Below, in pieces: positions 9,128-18,058 of a DNA stretch of 64,000 bases. Position numbers and translations under genes: made by a program. This DNA is from Siphonobacter sp. SORGH_AS_0500. Lineage in GTDB: Bacteria; Bacteroidota; Bacteroidia; Cytophagales; Spirosomataceae. Position 1 is the stretch's first letter. Each line of letters starts with the position of its first letter. Under the pieces are notes generated by a model. It was given only the letters and a program-made list of their open reading frames with translations, was not told the DNA's origin and made no database searches. The stretch spans positions 1 to 64,000 of the forward strand of contig NZ_NHPP01000019.1 in the NCBI RefSeq assembly GCF_002838835.1, written 5' to 3'.

Positions 9128-11608
9128 ATGAAAAAACAACTCCTTGTGCTGGTTCTGGCCTTGGGTATGGTTTCGTTTGTACAGGCTCAGGACGCCACGT
9201 ATCAGACGCCGCCGAAAGCTCTGGCCGATTTAGTGAACACGCCGCCAACGCCCGGTTTTAGTGTAGACTCTAAAGGGCAGTGGGTCATTATTACCGAACG
9301 GGCTGCAAACCCTTCCATCGCTGAGTTATCTCAACCTGAGTTACGCATCGCTGGTCTGCGAATTAACCCCGCTAATAACGGTCCCAGCCGTGGTTTTCCG
9401 CTCATCAACCTAAAGTTGCGTAAACTAAATGGTAAGGAAGAAATTCAGGTCAAAGGCTTACCTCAAAAGGCCGCGATTTCTAACCTGAGCTGGTCGCCCG
9501 ATGATGCGAAAATCGCCTTTACTAACTCGACAGATACGAAAATCGAGTTATACGTCATCGACGTGGCTACGGCTACAGCTCGCAAGGTTACCGACCTGGC
9601 CCTGAATGCCGCTTTAGGTTCCCCCGTGAGCTGGGTTTCTGATGCTCAGTCTCTGATCGTTACTACTGTTCCTGCCTCTCGAGGAGCGGCTCCCGAAGTA
9701 AGTCGCGTACCCGTAGGGCCGACCATTCAGGAAAACCTGGGTAAAAAAGGTCAGGCTCCTACGTATCAGGATTTGCTGAAAAACCCATCGGATGAAAAGC
9801 AGTTTGAGTATTACGCCACCGCTCAGGTCGTGAAATTAGGACTGGATGGTTCGGTGAAGAATATCGGTCAGCCCATGCTGGTACGTGACGCAACGCCTTC
9901 TCCCGATGGTAAATACGTGTTAGTGGAAAGCGTGCACCGTCCTTTCTCGTACATCGTTCCGCTGCGTTATTTCCCTTCGAAAGTAGAGATTTTTGATACG
10001 AACGGATCCGCCATTAAAATGCTGACGGATAACCCGCTGGTAGAAAATGCTCCCTGGGGTTCTGACGCCACGATTCCTTTTCCTCGTAACTACAACTGGC
10101 GGGCCGACGTGCCTGCAACGGTAACCTGGGTAGAGCCTAAAGATGGCGGCGATTCCCGTAAGAAAGTAGCGATTCGCGATGTATTGAAAGCTCTGGAAGC
10201 TCCCTTCTCTGGCGAAGCAAAAGACTTATACTCAAGTGCGTTGCGTTTCGGTGGCGTGGTTTGGGGGAACGCTACAACGGCCATCGTTTCTGAACGCTGG
10301 TGGCAAAACCGGAAGCTGGTGACGAAGATTCTGAATCCTTCCGACCCTGCTAATCCCGTTGTGCTGTTAGAACGTTCGTTCGAAGACAAATACTCCGATC
10401 CTGGTCAGCCCGAAACGAAGAAAAATCAGTACGGTCGTCAGGTGCTGGACATTAATGCGAAAAATGAAGTCTATTACCTCAACACAACCGGAGCCTCTCC
10501 CGAGGGCGACCGTCCGTTTGTGAGTGTGCTAAACCTGAAAACGAAGGAGAATAAAATCATTTGGCGTTCAGAAGCACCTTATTTTGAAATTCCAGTAAGC
10601 ATTCTGAATGCGGAAAAAGGCGAAGTATTGACCCGTCGCGAAGCCGTTGACCAGAATCCGAATTACTTCGTTCGTAACCTGAATTTCACCGCCAAAAAGA
10701 AGAAGAAAAATGAAACAGCTCTGACGCAGGTAAGCTTCTTCCCCGATCCTTATCCACAACTGAAAGGGATTCAGAAACAGGTGCTTCGCTACAAGCGTAA
10801 CGACGGCGTAGACTTAACGGCAACGTTATACCTGCCTGCGGGGTATAAAAAAGAAGACGGTCCATTGCCTACATTCCTGTGGGCGTATCCGGCTGAGTTC
10901 AAGAGCAAGGATGCGGCTGGTCAGGTGAGTGGTTCGCCTTATAAATTCAACGCCATCAGTTTCTGGGGTGCGGCGGCTTTCGTTACGATGGGTTATGCGG
11001 TTCTCGACAATGCCTCTATCCCCATTATCGGCGAAGGTGACAAAGAGCCTAACGATACATACGTTGAACAATTGGTAGCTTCAGCCAAAGCCGCCATTGA
11101 AACGGGCGTGAAAATGGGTGTGGTAGATTCCAGCCGCGTAGGCGTAGGGGGGCACTCATACGGAGCTTTCATGACCGCCAATTTATTAACGCATAGCAAG
11201 TTGTTTAAGGCAGGTATTGCCCGGAGTGGTGCGTATAACCGGACGTTAACGCCATTCGGTTTCCAGAATGAGCAACGCACCTACTGGCAGGCACCGGATG
11301 TCTACAATACGATGTCGCCGTTTATGAACGCTGATAAAATGAAGACCCCCCTGTTGCTAATTCACGGGGAAGCGGATAACAACACGGGCACTTTCCCAGT
11401 GCAGTCCGAGCGTTATTTCAATGCGTTGAAAGGAATGGGAGCAACAGCGAAACTGGTATTTTTACCTTACGAAAGTCACCATTATGATTCGCAGGAGTCA
11501 CTCATGCACATGTTGAGCGAAATGAATAACTGGCTCGACAAATACGTGAAAAATGCCGGAAAAACCACGGGAGCTTCGGGTTCTGTGGGTGGTAAAGGTG
11601 AAAAGTAA
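9128..11608 (+). CDS. Secreted S9-family prolyl oligopeptidase-like peptidase
   Basis: Serine peptidase of the prolyl oligopeptidase/dipeptidyl-peptidase group, 826 residues from the ATG at 9128, which was chosen because it begins a clear signal peptide (MKKQLLVLVLALGMVSFVQAQ). An N-terminal beta-propeller region (about 30-560) is followed by an alpha/beta-hydrolase domain. The catalytic triad is visible as S677 in GGHSYGA, D750 in HGEADN and H784 or H785 in ESHHYD. It probably degrades peptides in the periplasm or outside the cell. The gene ends before two consecutive terminators. The exact specificity cannot be read from sequence. Confidence 0.92.
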   Translation: MKKQLLVLVLALGMVSFVQAQDATYQTPPKALADLVNTPPTPGFSVDSKGQWVIITERAANPSIAELSQPELRIAGLRINPANNGPSRGFPLINLKLRKLNGKEEIQVKGLPQKAAISNLSWSPDDAKIAFTNSTDTKIELYVIDVATATARKVTDLALNAALGSPVSWVSDAQSLIVTTVPASRGAAPEVSRVPVGPTIQENLGKKGQAPTYQDLLKNPSDEKQFEYYATAQVVKLGLDGSVKNIGQPMLVRDATPSPDGKYVLVESVHRPFSYIVPLRYFPSKVEIFDTNGSAIKMLTDNPLVENAPWGSDATIPFPRNYNWRADVPATVTWVEPKDGGDSRKKVAIRDVLKALEAPFSGEAKDLYSSALRFGGVVWGNATTAIVSERWWQNRKLVTKILNPSDPANPVVLLERSFEDKYSDPGQPETKKNQYGRQVLDINAKNEVYYLNTTGASPEGDRPFVSVLNLKTKENKIIWRSEAPYFEIPVSILNAEKGEVLTRREAVDQNPNYFVRNLNFTAKKKKKNETALTQVSFFPDPYPQLKGIQKQVLRYKRNDGVDLTATLYLPAGYKKEDGPLPTFLWAYPAEFKSKDAAGQVSGSPYKFNAISFWGAAAFVTMGYAVLDNASIPIIGEGDKEPNDTYVEQLVASAKAAIETGVKMGVVDSSRVGVGGHSYGAFMTANLLTHSKLFKAGIARSGAYNRTLTPFGFQNEQRTYWQAPDVYNTMSPFMNADKMKTPLLLIHGEADNNTGTFPVQSERYFNALKGMGATAKLVFLPYESHHYDSQESLMHMLSEMNNWLDKYVKNAGKTTGASGSVGGKGEK

Positions 11609-11628
11609 TTAGAAGTTTATTGTTGATT

Positions 11629-11663
11629 AAAAAGGCCTGCTGAAAACTCAGCAGGCCTTTTTA
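11629..11663 (+). terminator. Terminator after S9 peptidase
   Basis: AAAAAGGCCTGCTGA (11629-11643) pairs perfectly with its complement at 11648-11662 around a 4-base loop; the right arm ends in a T-run. Confidence 0.9.
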
Positions 11664-11695
11664 TTGTCTTAATTAATAGTTAATAAGAGATTCAG

Positions 11696-11717
11696 GCCCG
11701 GCTCAGCCGGGCTTTTT
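11696..11717 (+). terminator. Second terminator
   Basis: GCCCGGC/GCCGGGC stem (11696-11712) with a 3-base loop followed by TTTTT. A classic short rho-independent hairpin, acting as back-up to the one at 11629. Confidence 0.8.
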
Positions 11718-11813
11718 CATTAAAGGACCTTTTGGAATATTGCTTTGTAAAAGGATCAATATGCGGTATTATTGATGGTGATTATGGAATATGACATTCT
11801 TTCTTCCATTGAT

Positions 11814-13601
11814 ATGCTGCGTTTTTACAAAGGTATGATAAGCCTTCTGCTTCTCTTCTTTTCTAATACCATCTGGGCTCAGTCGATTGCCTATACAGTT
11901 CGGATGGAAAACCCTCAAAACCATACTTATCAGGTAAGTCTTACGTATACCGGGCTGACCTCCTCCGTGCTTGAGCTGAAAATGCCAGTCTGGACGCCGG
12001 GATATTACCAACTGATGAATTATGCCAAATCGGTAGAAGGTTTCGAGGCCAGTGATGAAGCAGGTAAAATCCTGCCGTTCGAGAAGTCCACACCTAGTAC
12101 CTGGCAGGTTCGGACGGGTGGTAGTAAAACCTTAAAAGTAAAGTATCAGGTTCGGACAGGTATGTCTTTCGTAGCTAGCAACTATCTGGATGAAAACCGG
12201 GCCTATATCTCTCCAGCGGGTTTATTCCTATACCCGAGGGGCCAGTTGAATCAGAAGGTAATGGTCACTTTTGTACCTGATTCTTCCTGGAATCCTCGTA
12301 TTGCGACGGGACTGGATTCCCTGGCAGGTTCGCCAAAAACCTACATTGCTCCGAATTTTGATATTTTATACGACAGCCCCATTCTGATTGGAAAGACGGA
12401 GGAATTAGTACCGTTTGAAGTGAAGGGCATTCCGCATTATTTCGTAGGATATAACATGGGCGAATTTGATCGGGTAACGTTCATGACTGATCTTAAAAAA
12501 ATTGTAGAGCAGGCTTCCCAGGTTATTGGTGATATTCCCTACAAACACTACACCTTTATTGCGATTGGTCCCGGTGGAGGTGGGATTGAACATTTGAATT
12601 CCACTGCCGTGAGTTTCAGTGGCAAGCAGATGAATACACGATCCGGAAAATTGAAGATGTATAACTTTCTGGCTCACGAATATTTTCATCATTACAATGT
12701 TAAACGTATTCGTCCCATCGAACTGGGACCTTTTGATTATGATCAGAAAAATAAAACCAAAATGCTCTGGGTATCAGAGGGATTTACGGTTTATTATGAA
12801 TACATGGCGGTAAAGCGGGCTGGATTGATGACAGACGAAGAGTTAATCAAAGCTTTCCAGAAGGAAATTCAGAGTTATGAAAATAAGCCCGGCCATTTGT
12901 TTCAATCGGCTACACAGTCGAGTTACGAAACCTGGGAAGATGGGCCGTTTGGACGAACAGGGGATGAGGTTAATAAAACGATTTCATATTACAACAAAGG
13001 CCCTGTGCTGGGAGCCATGCTCGATTTCGCTATTCGACATGAAACTCACAATAAGAAGTCGCTTGATGATGTCATGCGATTGCTCTATCAGCAATATTAC
13101 CAGAAAAAGCAAAGAGGTTTTACAGAAGATGAATTTAGAAAAGGCTGCGAGAGAATCGCTGGAACTTCGTTGCAAGAAATCTTCGATTATGCTTCTACTA
13201 CGCAGGAAATCAATTACCCAAAATATTTCGGTTACGCTGGGCTGGCGATAGATACCACCACAAAAGCCCTAGCCGGCGGGTGGTTGGGCATTAATGCGGC
13301 AACCAAAGGTGATTCATTACTCATTACAAACGTAGAGTACGAATCTCCTGCCTGGAAAGCGGGCTTGAGGAGTAAGGTCGCTATACTTGAAATAGACGAT
13401 CAGCGGCCAACAGCGTTAGATGCTATTTGGAAGGATCGCAAAGTAGGAGAAATGGTGAAAATGAAGGTATGGCAGAATGGAAAGATCAAAGAAATAACTG
13501 TGACGCTTGGACAAAAAGGAACGAAAGATTTTACCCTTTCTTACCTGCCACAAGCTTCACCGTTACAAAAAGAAATTTTACAAAGCTGGCTGGGCCAGTA
13601 G
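11814..13601 (+). CDS. M61-family metallopeptidase with PDZ domain
   Basis: Secreted zinc aminopeptidase of family M61 (glycyl aminopeptidase type). The ATG at 11814 is preferred over the more upstream 11772 because it starts the signal peptide ending NTIWAQ. The product is about 595 residues: an N-terminal beta-rich domain, the zinc site HEYFHH (H288, E289, H292), the downstream glutamate in WVSEGFTVYYEY, and a C-terminal PDZ-like domain (about 485-580). It likely removes N-terminal residues from peptides in the periplasm, complementing the S9 peptidase just upstream. It converges with the next gene, with one base between the stop codons. Confidence 0.9.
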   Translation: MLRFYKGMISLLLLFFSNTIWAQSIAYTVRMENPQNHTYQVSLTYTGLTSSVLELKMPVWTPGYYQLMNYAKSVEGFEASDEAGKILPFEKSTPSTWQVRTGGSKTLKVKYQVRTGMSFVASNYLDENRAYISPAGLFLYPRGQLNQKVMVTFVPDSSWNPRIATGLDSLAGSPKTYIAPNFDILYDSPILIGKTEELVPFEVKGIPHYFVGYNMGEFDRVTFMTDLKKIVEQASQVIGDIPYKHYTFIAIGPGGGGIEHLNSTAVSFSGKQMNTRSGKLKMYNFLAHEYFHHYNVKRIRPIELGPFDYDQKNKTKMLWVSEGFTVYYEYMAVKRAGLMTDEELIKAFQKEIQSYENKPGHLFQSATQSSYETWEDGPFGRTGDEVNKTISYYNKGPVLGAMLDFAIRHETHNKKSLDDVMRLLYQQYYQKKQRGFTEDEFRKGCERIAGTSLQEIFDYASTTQEINYPKYFGYAGLAIDTTTKALAGGWLGINAATKGDSLLITNVEYESPAWKAGLRSKVAILEIDDQRPTALDAIWKDRKVGEMVKMKVWQNGKIKEITVTLGQKGTKDFTLSYLPQASPLQKEILQSWLGQ

Positions 13602-13602
13602 C

Positions 13603-14007
13603 TTAAAAAGTTTGTATTGATGACACCGGCATGAGTTGCGTAACCGAGTCATAAGTAGCGGCATGAGTAGGAGCAAGCACCTGATCCAGAACAGCTCCAG
13701 CCACGGCAACTGCCAGGGCGATGACCAACGCGGGCCAGAAACCCTGAATGGTGAGACTGCTCATAAACGAGTCGACCAGCTTTAGTAAAAGAGCCGTAAC
13801 GACCAGCCGAATGACAAATGACAAAGCGAAGAAGGTAACCAGATTACCGACTCCGCGTAAAAGCCAGCCAATCGTAACGTTTAGAAAAGCCAGGATAATA
13901 GCGACCAGAAAAGCTTTTCCAAAACTCTTCACGTCAACTTGGGGCATCACATAAGCCAGACCAAAAATGACAGCTGCGTCAAGTAGCAAATGCAGAATTA
14001 AATTCAT
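13603..14007 (-). CDS. Holin-4-superfamily small membrane protein
   Basis: A 134-residue integral membrane protein with four hydrophobic helices, resembling the 'mycobacterial 4-TMS phage holin' family (PF04020), a group of chromosomal membrane proteins that despite the name are usually not phage genes. Visible features are the N-terminal LLLDAAVIFGLAYVMP segment, polar YVMPQVDVKSFGKAF typical of the family, and a C-terminal tail. No phage genes are nearby, so a lytic role is unlikely. The function is unknown. Confidence 0.75.
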   Translation of the reverse strand: MNLILHLLLDAAVIFGLAYVMPQVDVKSFGKAFLVAIILAFLNVTIGWLLRGVGNLVTFFALSFVIRLVVTALLLKLVDSFMSSLTIQGFWPALVIALAVAVAGAVLDQVLAPTHAATYDSVTQLMPVSSIQTF

Positions 14008-14047
14008 CGATGAAATAATTTAAGGTTGAAAATACTTACTCAAACAT

Positions 14048-14088
14048 AAAAAATGAGTAACAATGCGACGCATTATTACTCATTTTTT
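14048..14088 (-). terminator. Terminator overlapping end of DUF6582-like gene
   Basis: AAAAAATGAGTAACAATGCG pairs with its near-complement around a short loop. The stem includes the last codons and stop (14076-14078) of the minus-strand gene, and the T-run follows on that strand. Confidence 0.75.
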
Positions 14089-14327
14089 ATTTCAATATGG
14101 TGTTGGTCGGCAGCTCGCCGAATCCGACTTTTAATTAATTCCAATTCATCTGAGTCATATGTAGAGGCATTGTCTTTGTGATGGATATAGCTCCAGGCCG
14201 CCCGGATGTGTTCTGGCGTATCGATGGGATATTTGTTATTGGTAGTATCGGCGAAGGAAACATCTCCGTATTTCCGTTCCCCTTCTTCGGGATTGACATC
14301 GTCCCGACGATCAATTTTTGTACTCAT
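14076..14327 (-). CDS. DUF6582-like small protein
   Basis: An 83-residue hydrophilic protein with no signal peptide. The ATG at 14327 (MSTKIDRRDDVNP) is preferred to the upstream frame start at 14366. The central motif KYPIDTPEHIRAAWSYIHH and the helical C-terminus match what I recall of the DUF6582 family, found in bacteria and phages with unknown role. It lies downstream of a lipoprotein gene on the same strand with a gap of about 60 bases, so they may be co-transcribed. Confidence 0.65.
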   Translation of the reverse strand: MSTKIDRRDDVNPEEGERKYGDVSFADTTNNKYPIDTPEHIRAAWSYIHHKDNASTYDSDELELIKSRIRRAADQHHIEIKNE

Positions 14328-14389
14328 GGCTTGGTAGAGTTGGTTCAGGAAACCTGTAACAAACACTGTACCAGCCTCAGTATCCTCAG

Positions 14390-14746
14390 CTACCAGTTGT
14401 AAAGATTTTGTTCAAAAATTACTTTCTCATCTGTTAATTGCGAATATATTTCGCATAGACCAGGCTGATTATAAATGCGTACTAACATGAAATCACACAG
14501 CTTGGTACCATCGCAGCTATAGATCGTTACAAATGGACCAGCAATGCCACGGCTGGAAGTTACGGTTACATAAACCGTCTGATCCTGATAACGAGCCTGA
14601 GAAATTGACTCAACTGTCTGCGTCTTAGCCTTTAACCAGGACAAATCTTTGAGCGGACGTTTAACGCCACAGGTGTTGGGTATTACGTCTTTTTTGTTAC
14701 AGCTCAGACCTAGGCCGAGTAAAAGAATAAGTAAAAGATAACGCAT
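14390..14746 (-). CDS. Small lipoprotein (DUF6970-like)
   Basis: A 118-residue protein with a lipoprotein signal peptide (lipobox LGLSC, modified Cys at 16). The mature part has CGVKRPLKDLSWLK, an arrangement I have seen in short Bacteroidota lipoproteins (DUF6970-like), and four more cysteines that could form disulfides. It is probably anchored in the outer or inner membrane facing the periplasm. No enzymatic motif is visible. Confidence 0.65.
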   Translation of the reverse strand: MRYLLLILLLGLGLSCNKKDVIPNTCGVKRPLKDLSWLKAKTQTVESISQARYQDQTVYVTVTSSRGIAGPFVTIYSCDGTKLCDFMLVRIYNQPGLCEIYSQLTDEKVIFEQNLYNW

Positions 14747-14958
14747 AATAAAGTGGGTTTTTACTAGTAAGACCCTTGAACAAGGGAGAAGGTTGGATTG
14801 AGAAAATACTAATTTCCAGGCATCCGCTGCCAGTGTGGTCGGCCCACTTTTTGCTAGTAGCGGTGCATGAACGCACTGTTAGCCCGCGTATGCGACGCTG
14901 AAGCATTATCCATGCATTTTTCTACTATTTGCGACGTCGAAATGTAAGGCATCACTCC

Positions 14959-15888
14959 TTAGGGCAAACGGTTTACCGCCATTACAAAACTCTGCAAATC
15001 CTGATTAAGCGAACGAATGCTGGATTGTAACTGATTCAGCAAATCAGCCCGGGTGTGCAAATCTTCGGCTTTGTATGTGCCGCCTTTACCAAACAATAAT
15101 TGCTGTTTTTTCCCTCCCTTGTCACCATCAAATGCCAGGGTTAACCAGCGGTCGTGGATGGAGCGGATAATTCCCTGTTTATGCTCATTGCTGAAGCTTT
15201 TTTCATTGAGCATGTACCAGATGAAAGGCGTGTAGATTTCAGATTTCTCAGGCATTAACCAAATGTCCCTTAGTACATTTCTGGGATGATCGAACTGTAC
15301 TTTCCGACCTTTAATCAAACTACTTCCCCCTAAGCCCCCGCTCATCAGACCACCCACCAGACCTACCGTTTTCTGGGTTGCGTCGGAGGGAATAGCTACG
15401 GTTAAAATGGTGGTTAAAGCACCCACGGTGATGGAGGCTACCGTGAGTAAATCGTTTCGGTGATCCGCCCGTTCGTCCAGATACGAGGCCAGTTGATCGG
15501 CTCGTTCGCCCTCGCAGTCCAGCTCGGCTGAAAAGGAATTAAGTTCCGTACTTACTAACAGAAGTCGGTTCTGTAGTTCATTCTTCAGGTGAAGCCGATT
15601 CACCTTGCCTGCCAGCGAAGAATCTGCCTGATTCTGAATCAGCTTTTCCAGAAAAGTCAAGGTTCCGGTGGCGTTTGCCATCAGAAGATCATGACTGGAG
15701 AAGTAAGGACTTAAACCCGTCATATGCTTGAGTAGCGAGTCCGTATTGGTTAATGGAATATAGGGATCTTCGACATGAAAAGCAGGTTGACAATAACTAG
15801 TTCTGACTGATGAGTGAATTCGGCTACAGCCTGAAATTACCAGACCTAAACCTATAAATAGTACAAGAGAGGATGACTTTAGATACAT
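14959..15888 (-). CDS. Unrecognised lipoprotein with central hydrophobic segments
   Basis: A 309-residue protein I do not recognise. It has a lipoprotein signal (lipobox VISGC, Cys21), then a helical, probably coiled-coil region (about 75-145), two hydrophobic stretches (about 148-166 and a glycine-rich 174-191 with GLVGGLMSGGLGG), a mixed domain and a final helical region (280-303). A lipid anchor combined with a glycine-rich hydrophobic hairpin hints at membrane insertion, but no known pore-forming family can be named. The codon use looks like its neighbours. It stands alone, divergent from the glycosyltransferase operon. Confidence 0.65.
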   Translation of the reverse strand: MYLKSSSLVLFIGLGLVISGCSRIHSSVRTSYCQPAFHVEDPYIPLTNTDSLLKHMTGLSPYFSSHDLLMANATGTLTFLEKLIQNQADSSLAGKVNRLHLKNELQNRLLLVSTELNSFSAELDCEGERADQLASYLDERADHRNDLLTVASITVGALTTILTVAIPSDATQKTVGLVGGLMSGGLGGSSLIKGRKVQFDHPRNVLRDIWLMPEKSEIYTPFIWYMLNEKSFSNEHKQGIIRSIHDRWLTLAFDGDKGGKKQQLLFGKGGTYKAEDLHTRADLLNQLQSSIRSLNQDLQSFVMAVNRLP

Positions 15889-16087
15889 TCAATTCATTGA
15901 TTAACAGATACTGAGATATGCTTATTAGTAAGATGAACCTATTTATTACTTCTACCAAAGCAACATTCTAAGCGACCACTGCTATAAAAGAAAGAAAACC
16001 TGAAAAACCAGATAAGTTGGATTGAATATTAAAATAATTTAATTCTTATTAATTATTAAGTATGTAATACTTCACTTAAAAAGTCTA

Positions 16088-16095
16088 TACTTTTG
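16088..16095 (+). promoter_or_regulatory. -7 promoter box before GT87 operon
   Basis: TACTTTTG matches the Bacteroidota -7 consensus TANNTTTG and lies about 25 bases before the start of the glycosyltransferase operon. No clear TTTG is seen at the expected distance upstream; the region is very A/T-rich. Confidence 0.5.
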
Positions 16096-16116
16096 CTTTC
16101 ATAGTTACTCACCCCA

Positions 16117-17313
16117 TTGCATGAAAAAAGTAAGGCCTTCTTTTCGAAAGAAGGGACAGTGCTCGTTAGTTTTCTGCTAATGGGTCTGATCGTGGGCATC
16201 CAGCATTATTTCATGGGCCCCAAATATTACAACAATTACCTCATCTTCCGGCAGTCGTTTGTACACCTGCTGGCGGGTACTAATCCGTACGTAGAGTACC
16301 CGGCTGAGTACTTTGATATTTTCCTCTATCATCCCAGCTTTTGCCTTTTCTTTAGTCCTTTTTCCTACCTCCCCATTTGGTTAGGCATGCCACTCTGGAC
16401 GGCTGCGAGTGCTCTGGTACTCTTTTACGCCATCCGGCAGTTGCCAGTGACGTACTCGCAAAAGCTATTTTGCTGGTGGTTTGTTTTTCTGGAAGTAGTA
16501 TTTGCGTTGCATTATCAGCAAACCAATCCACTTATTATAGCTCTGGGTTTGTTAACCTTCGCTTTTCTTGAAAAGGGGAAAATGGGCTGGGCTGCTTTAT
16601 TTCCACTGTTGGCCTTCTGCATCAAGGGGTACGGGCTGATTTTCGCCGGAATGTTCTTGTTTTATCCGCGTCCCTGGCGGTATATCTTCAGTTCGCTGGG
16701 CTGGTTACTGATCCTGACTTTTCTGCCCTTACCTCTGCTGGGCTGGAGTCGTTTTGTAGAAGTATATCAGCAATGGATGGCCTGCTTACAGGCCGACTAC
16801 AAAGTCAATTACGGCTTTTCCATCATGGGCCTCATCAAACTGGTACAGCCGACTTTTGAAGCCGTGGGAAAGGTGCAGGTGGTAGGTTTGTTACTACTGG
16901 CCTTAACCTGGGGCCTCTACTTCCTGAAATCGCTTTACCGGCCCTTGGATCTGGCTACCCGTTTGAGTTTACTGGCTTACTTATGCTTATGGGTCATTCT
17001 CTTTAATCATGCCGCTGAAGCTCAAACGTACATCATCGCTATTCAAGGGGCGGCTCTCTATATTTTACTCGAAAAAGAAAAGCGGCCCCGCTGGGCGTAT
17101 ACCTGTGCGGTGCTGGTCGTTTTGCTGGCCATTTTTCCTGCCACGGACCTTTGTCCCCCCCTCTGGCGTAGGGAGTTTTTCTATCCCTACCTCATGAAAG
17201 TCATTCCCTGTACGCTGATTTGGTTTGTTTTACAATTTGAATTGATTAGTCGTGGGCTTCAACAACGTAAGTACCGAACCCCTGAGAATCAGCCTAGTTA
17301 TTCCGTGCTATAA
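16117..17313 (+). CDS. GT87 (DUF2029) membrane glycosyltransferase
   Basis: Polytopic membrane protein of 398 residues with about ten helices, of the DUF2029/GT87 group whose known members are polyprenyl-phosphate-mannose-dependent mannosyltransferases. An acidic/polar loop after the first helix (KYYNNYLIFRQSF, then GTNPYVEYPAEYFD) is where the catalytic Asp/Glu would be expected. The frame as written needs a TTG start at 16117. The ATG at 16121 is out of frame, but one extra A in the run at 16124-16129 would give MKKSKAFFSKEG in frame, so the true start may be this ATG with a lost base. It overlaps the next gene by 62 bases and probably forms an operon with GT2 and a deacetylase. Confidence 0.75.
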   Translation: MHEKSKAFFSKEGTVLVSFLLMGLIVGIQHYFMGPKYYNNYLIFRQSFVHLLAGTNPYVEYPAEYFDIFLYHPSFCLFFSPFSYLPIWLGMPLWTAASALVLFYAIRQLPVTYSQKLFCWWFVFLEVVFALHYQQTNPLIIALGLLTFAFLEKGKMGWAALFPLLAFCIKGYGLIFAGMFLFYPRPWRYIFSSLGWLLILTFLPLPLLGWSRFVEVYQQWMACLQADYKVNYGFSIMGLIKLVQPTFEAVGKVQVVGLLLLALTWGLYFLKSLYRPLDLATRLSLLAYLCLWVILFNHAAEAQTYIIAIQGAALYILLEKEKRPRWAYTCAVLVVLLAIFPATDLCPPLWRREFFYPYLMKVIPCTLIWFVLQFELISRGLQQRKYRTPENQPSYSVL

Positions 17314-18058
17314 CCCCTCGGAAGGCTGGAGTAATTTGATTCTGAAACGTATGCAGGAACTCAAGGCCATTTGGCCCGCATACGAACTTGAATGCATCAT
17401 TTCAAACGACGGTTCTACCCGTTTGCAAATGGAAGAAGTCGAACGCTTGAGCCGGGAGACCGGTATCCTTTTCTTAAACAATCAGGAAAACCAGGGCAAA
17501 GGAGCGTCCATTCGTAAAGGGGCGGCTTCTTCGCACGGTGAAATTATTATTTATACCGACATTGATTTTCCCTTCGGCATCGAACCGGTGGTAGAGATGG
17601 TGGAGTTACTACAAGTCAACCCGAGATGCCAGTTTGTGTATGGGGCTCGCAGTAAACAGTATTTCCGGCAGTTACCTTTCAAGCGGAAGGTAATATCCCA
17701 GTGTCTGAAAATGCTGAATGTATTTCTGCTTTCCCCCCGAATCAAAGATACGCAGGCGGGTATCAAGGCTCTGCGTCGGGAGGTGTTGAATGAAATGCTG
17801 GCCACGCAAACCAATTCATTTGTGTTTGAAATTGAGTTGATTCGAAAACTCATGCAGAGAAAAGTAGAGATTCGTTCGGTGGCGGTAAGTCCTGAACCCG
17901 GTTTGGTATTTAGTGACTTTGGCTCGCAGACGCTTTGGCGGGAACTCATTAACCTGGTTCGTATCTTTACCCGGAAAGCTCCCGTTGCGACGGCAGTGGA
18001 AATACCCATGATAGAAATCCAACCCGAGACGTATGCAGGCGGTTACGCTGACTTTTGA
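17252..18058 (+). CDS. GT2 family glycosyltransferase (dolichyl-phosphate-mannose-synthase-like)
   Basis: Cytoplasmic-face glycosyltransferase of 268 residues starting at GTG 17252, the only start that keeps the beta-strand RISLVIPCYNP. GT-A fold signatures are visible: SNDGS (D53) and the metal-binding YTDIDFPFG (D103, D105), plus GKGASIRKG. There are no C-terminal membrane helices. Relatives transfer sugar from a nucleotide donor to polyprenyl phosphate or a glycan. It overlaps both neighbours, which suggests coupled translation. A sensible model is that it makes the lipid-linked sugar used by the upstream GT87 enzyme; this is inference. Confidence 0.85.
   Translation: MGFNNVSTEPLRISLVIPCYNPSEGWSNLILKRMQELKAIWPAYELECIISNDGSTRLQMEEVERLSRETGILFLNNQENQGKGASIRKGAASSHGEIIIYTDIDFPFGIEPVVEMVELLQVNPRCQFVYGARSKQYFRQLPFKRKVISQCLKMLNVFLLSPRIKDTQAGIKALRREVLNEMLATQTNSFVFEIELIRKLMQRKVEIRSVAVSPEPGLVFSDFGSQTLWRELINLVRIFTRKAPVATAVEIPMIEIQPETYAGGYADF

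Noticed and set aside
13603..14007. Holin-like protein as a sign of prophage
   Set aside because: The four-helix 'phage holin' family is widespread on chromosomes and no other phage gene is present.
14697..14906. Frame of 69 codons upstream of the small lipoprotein
   Set aside because: It overlaps the lipoprotein start and has no signal or conserved pattern; likely chance.
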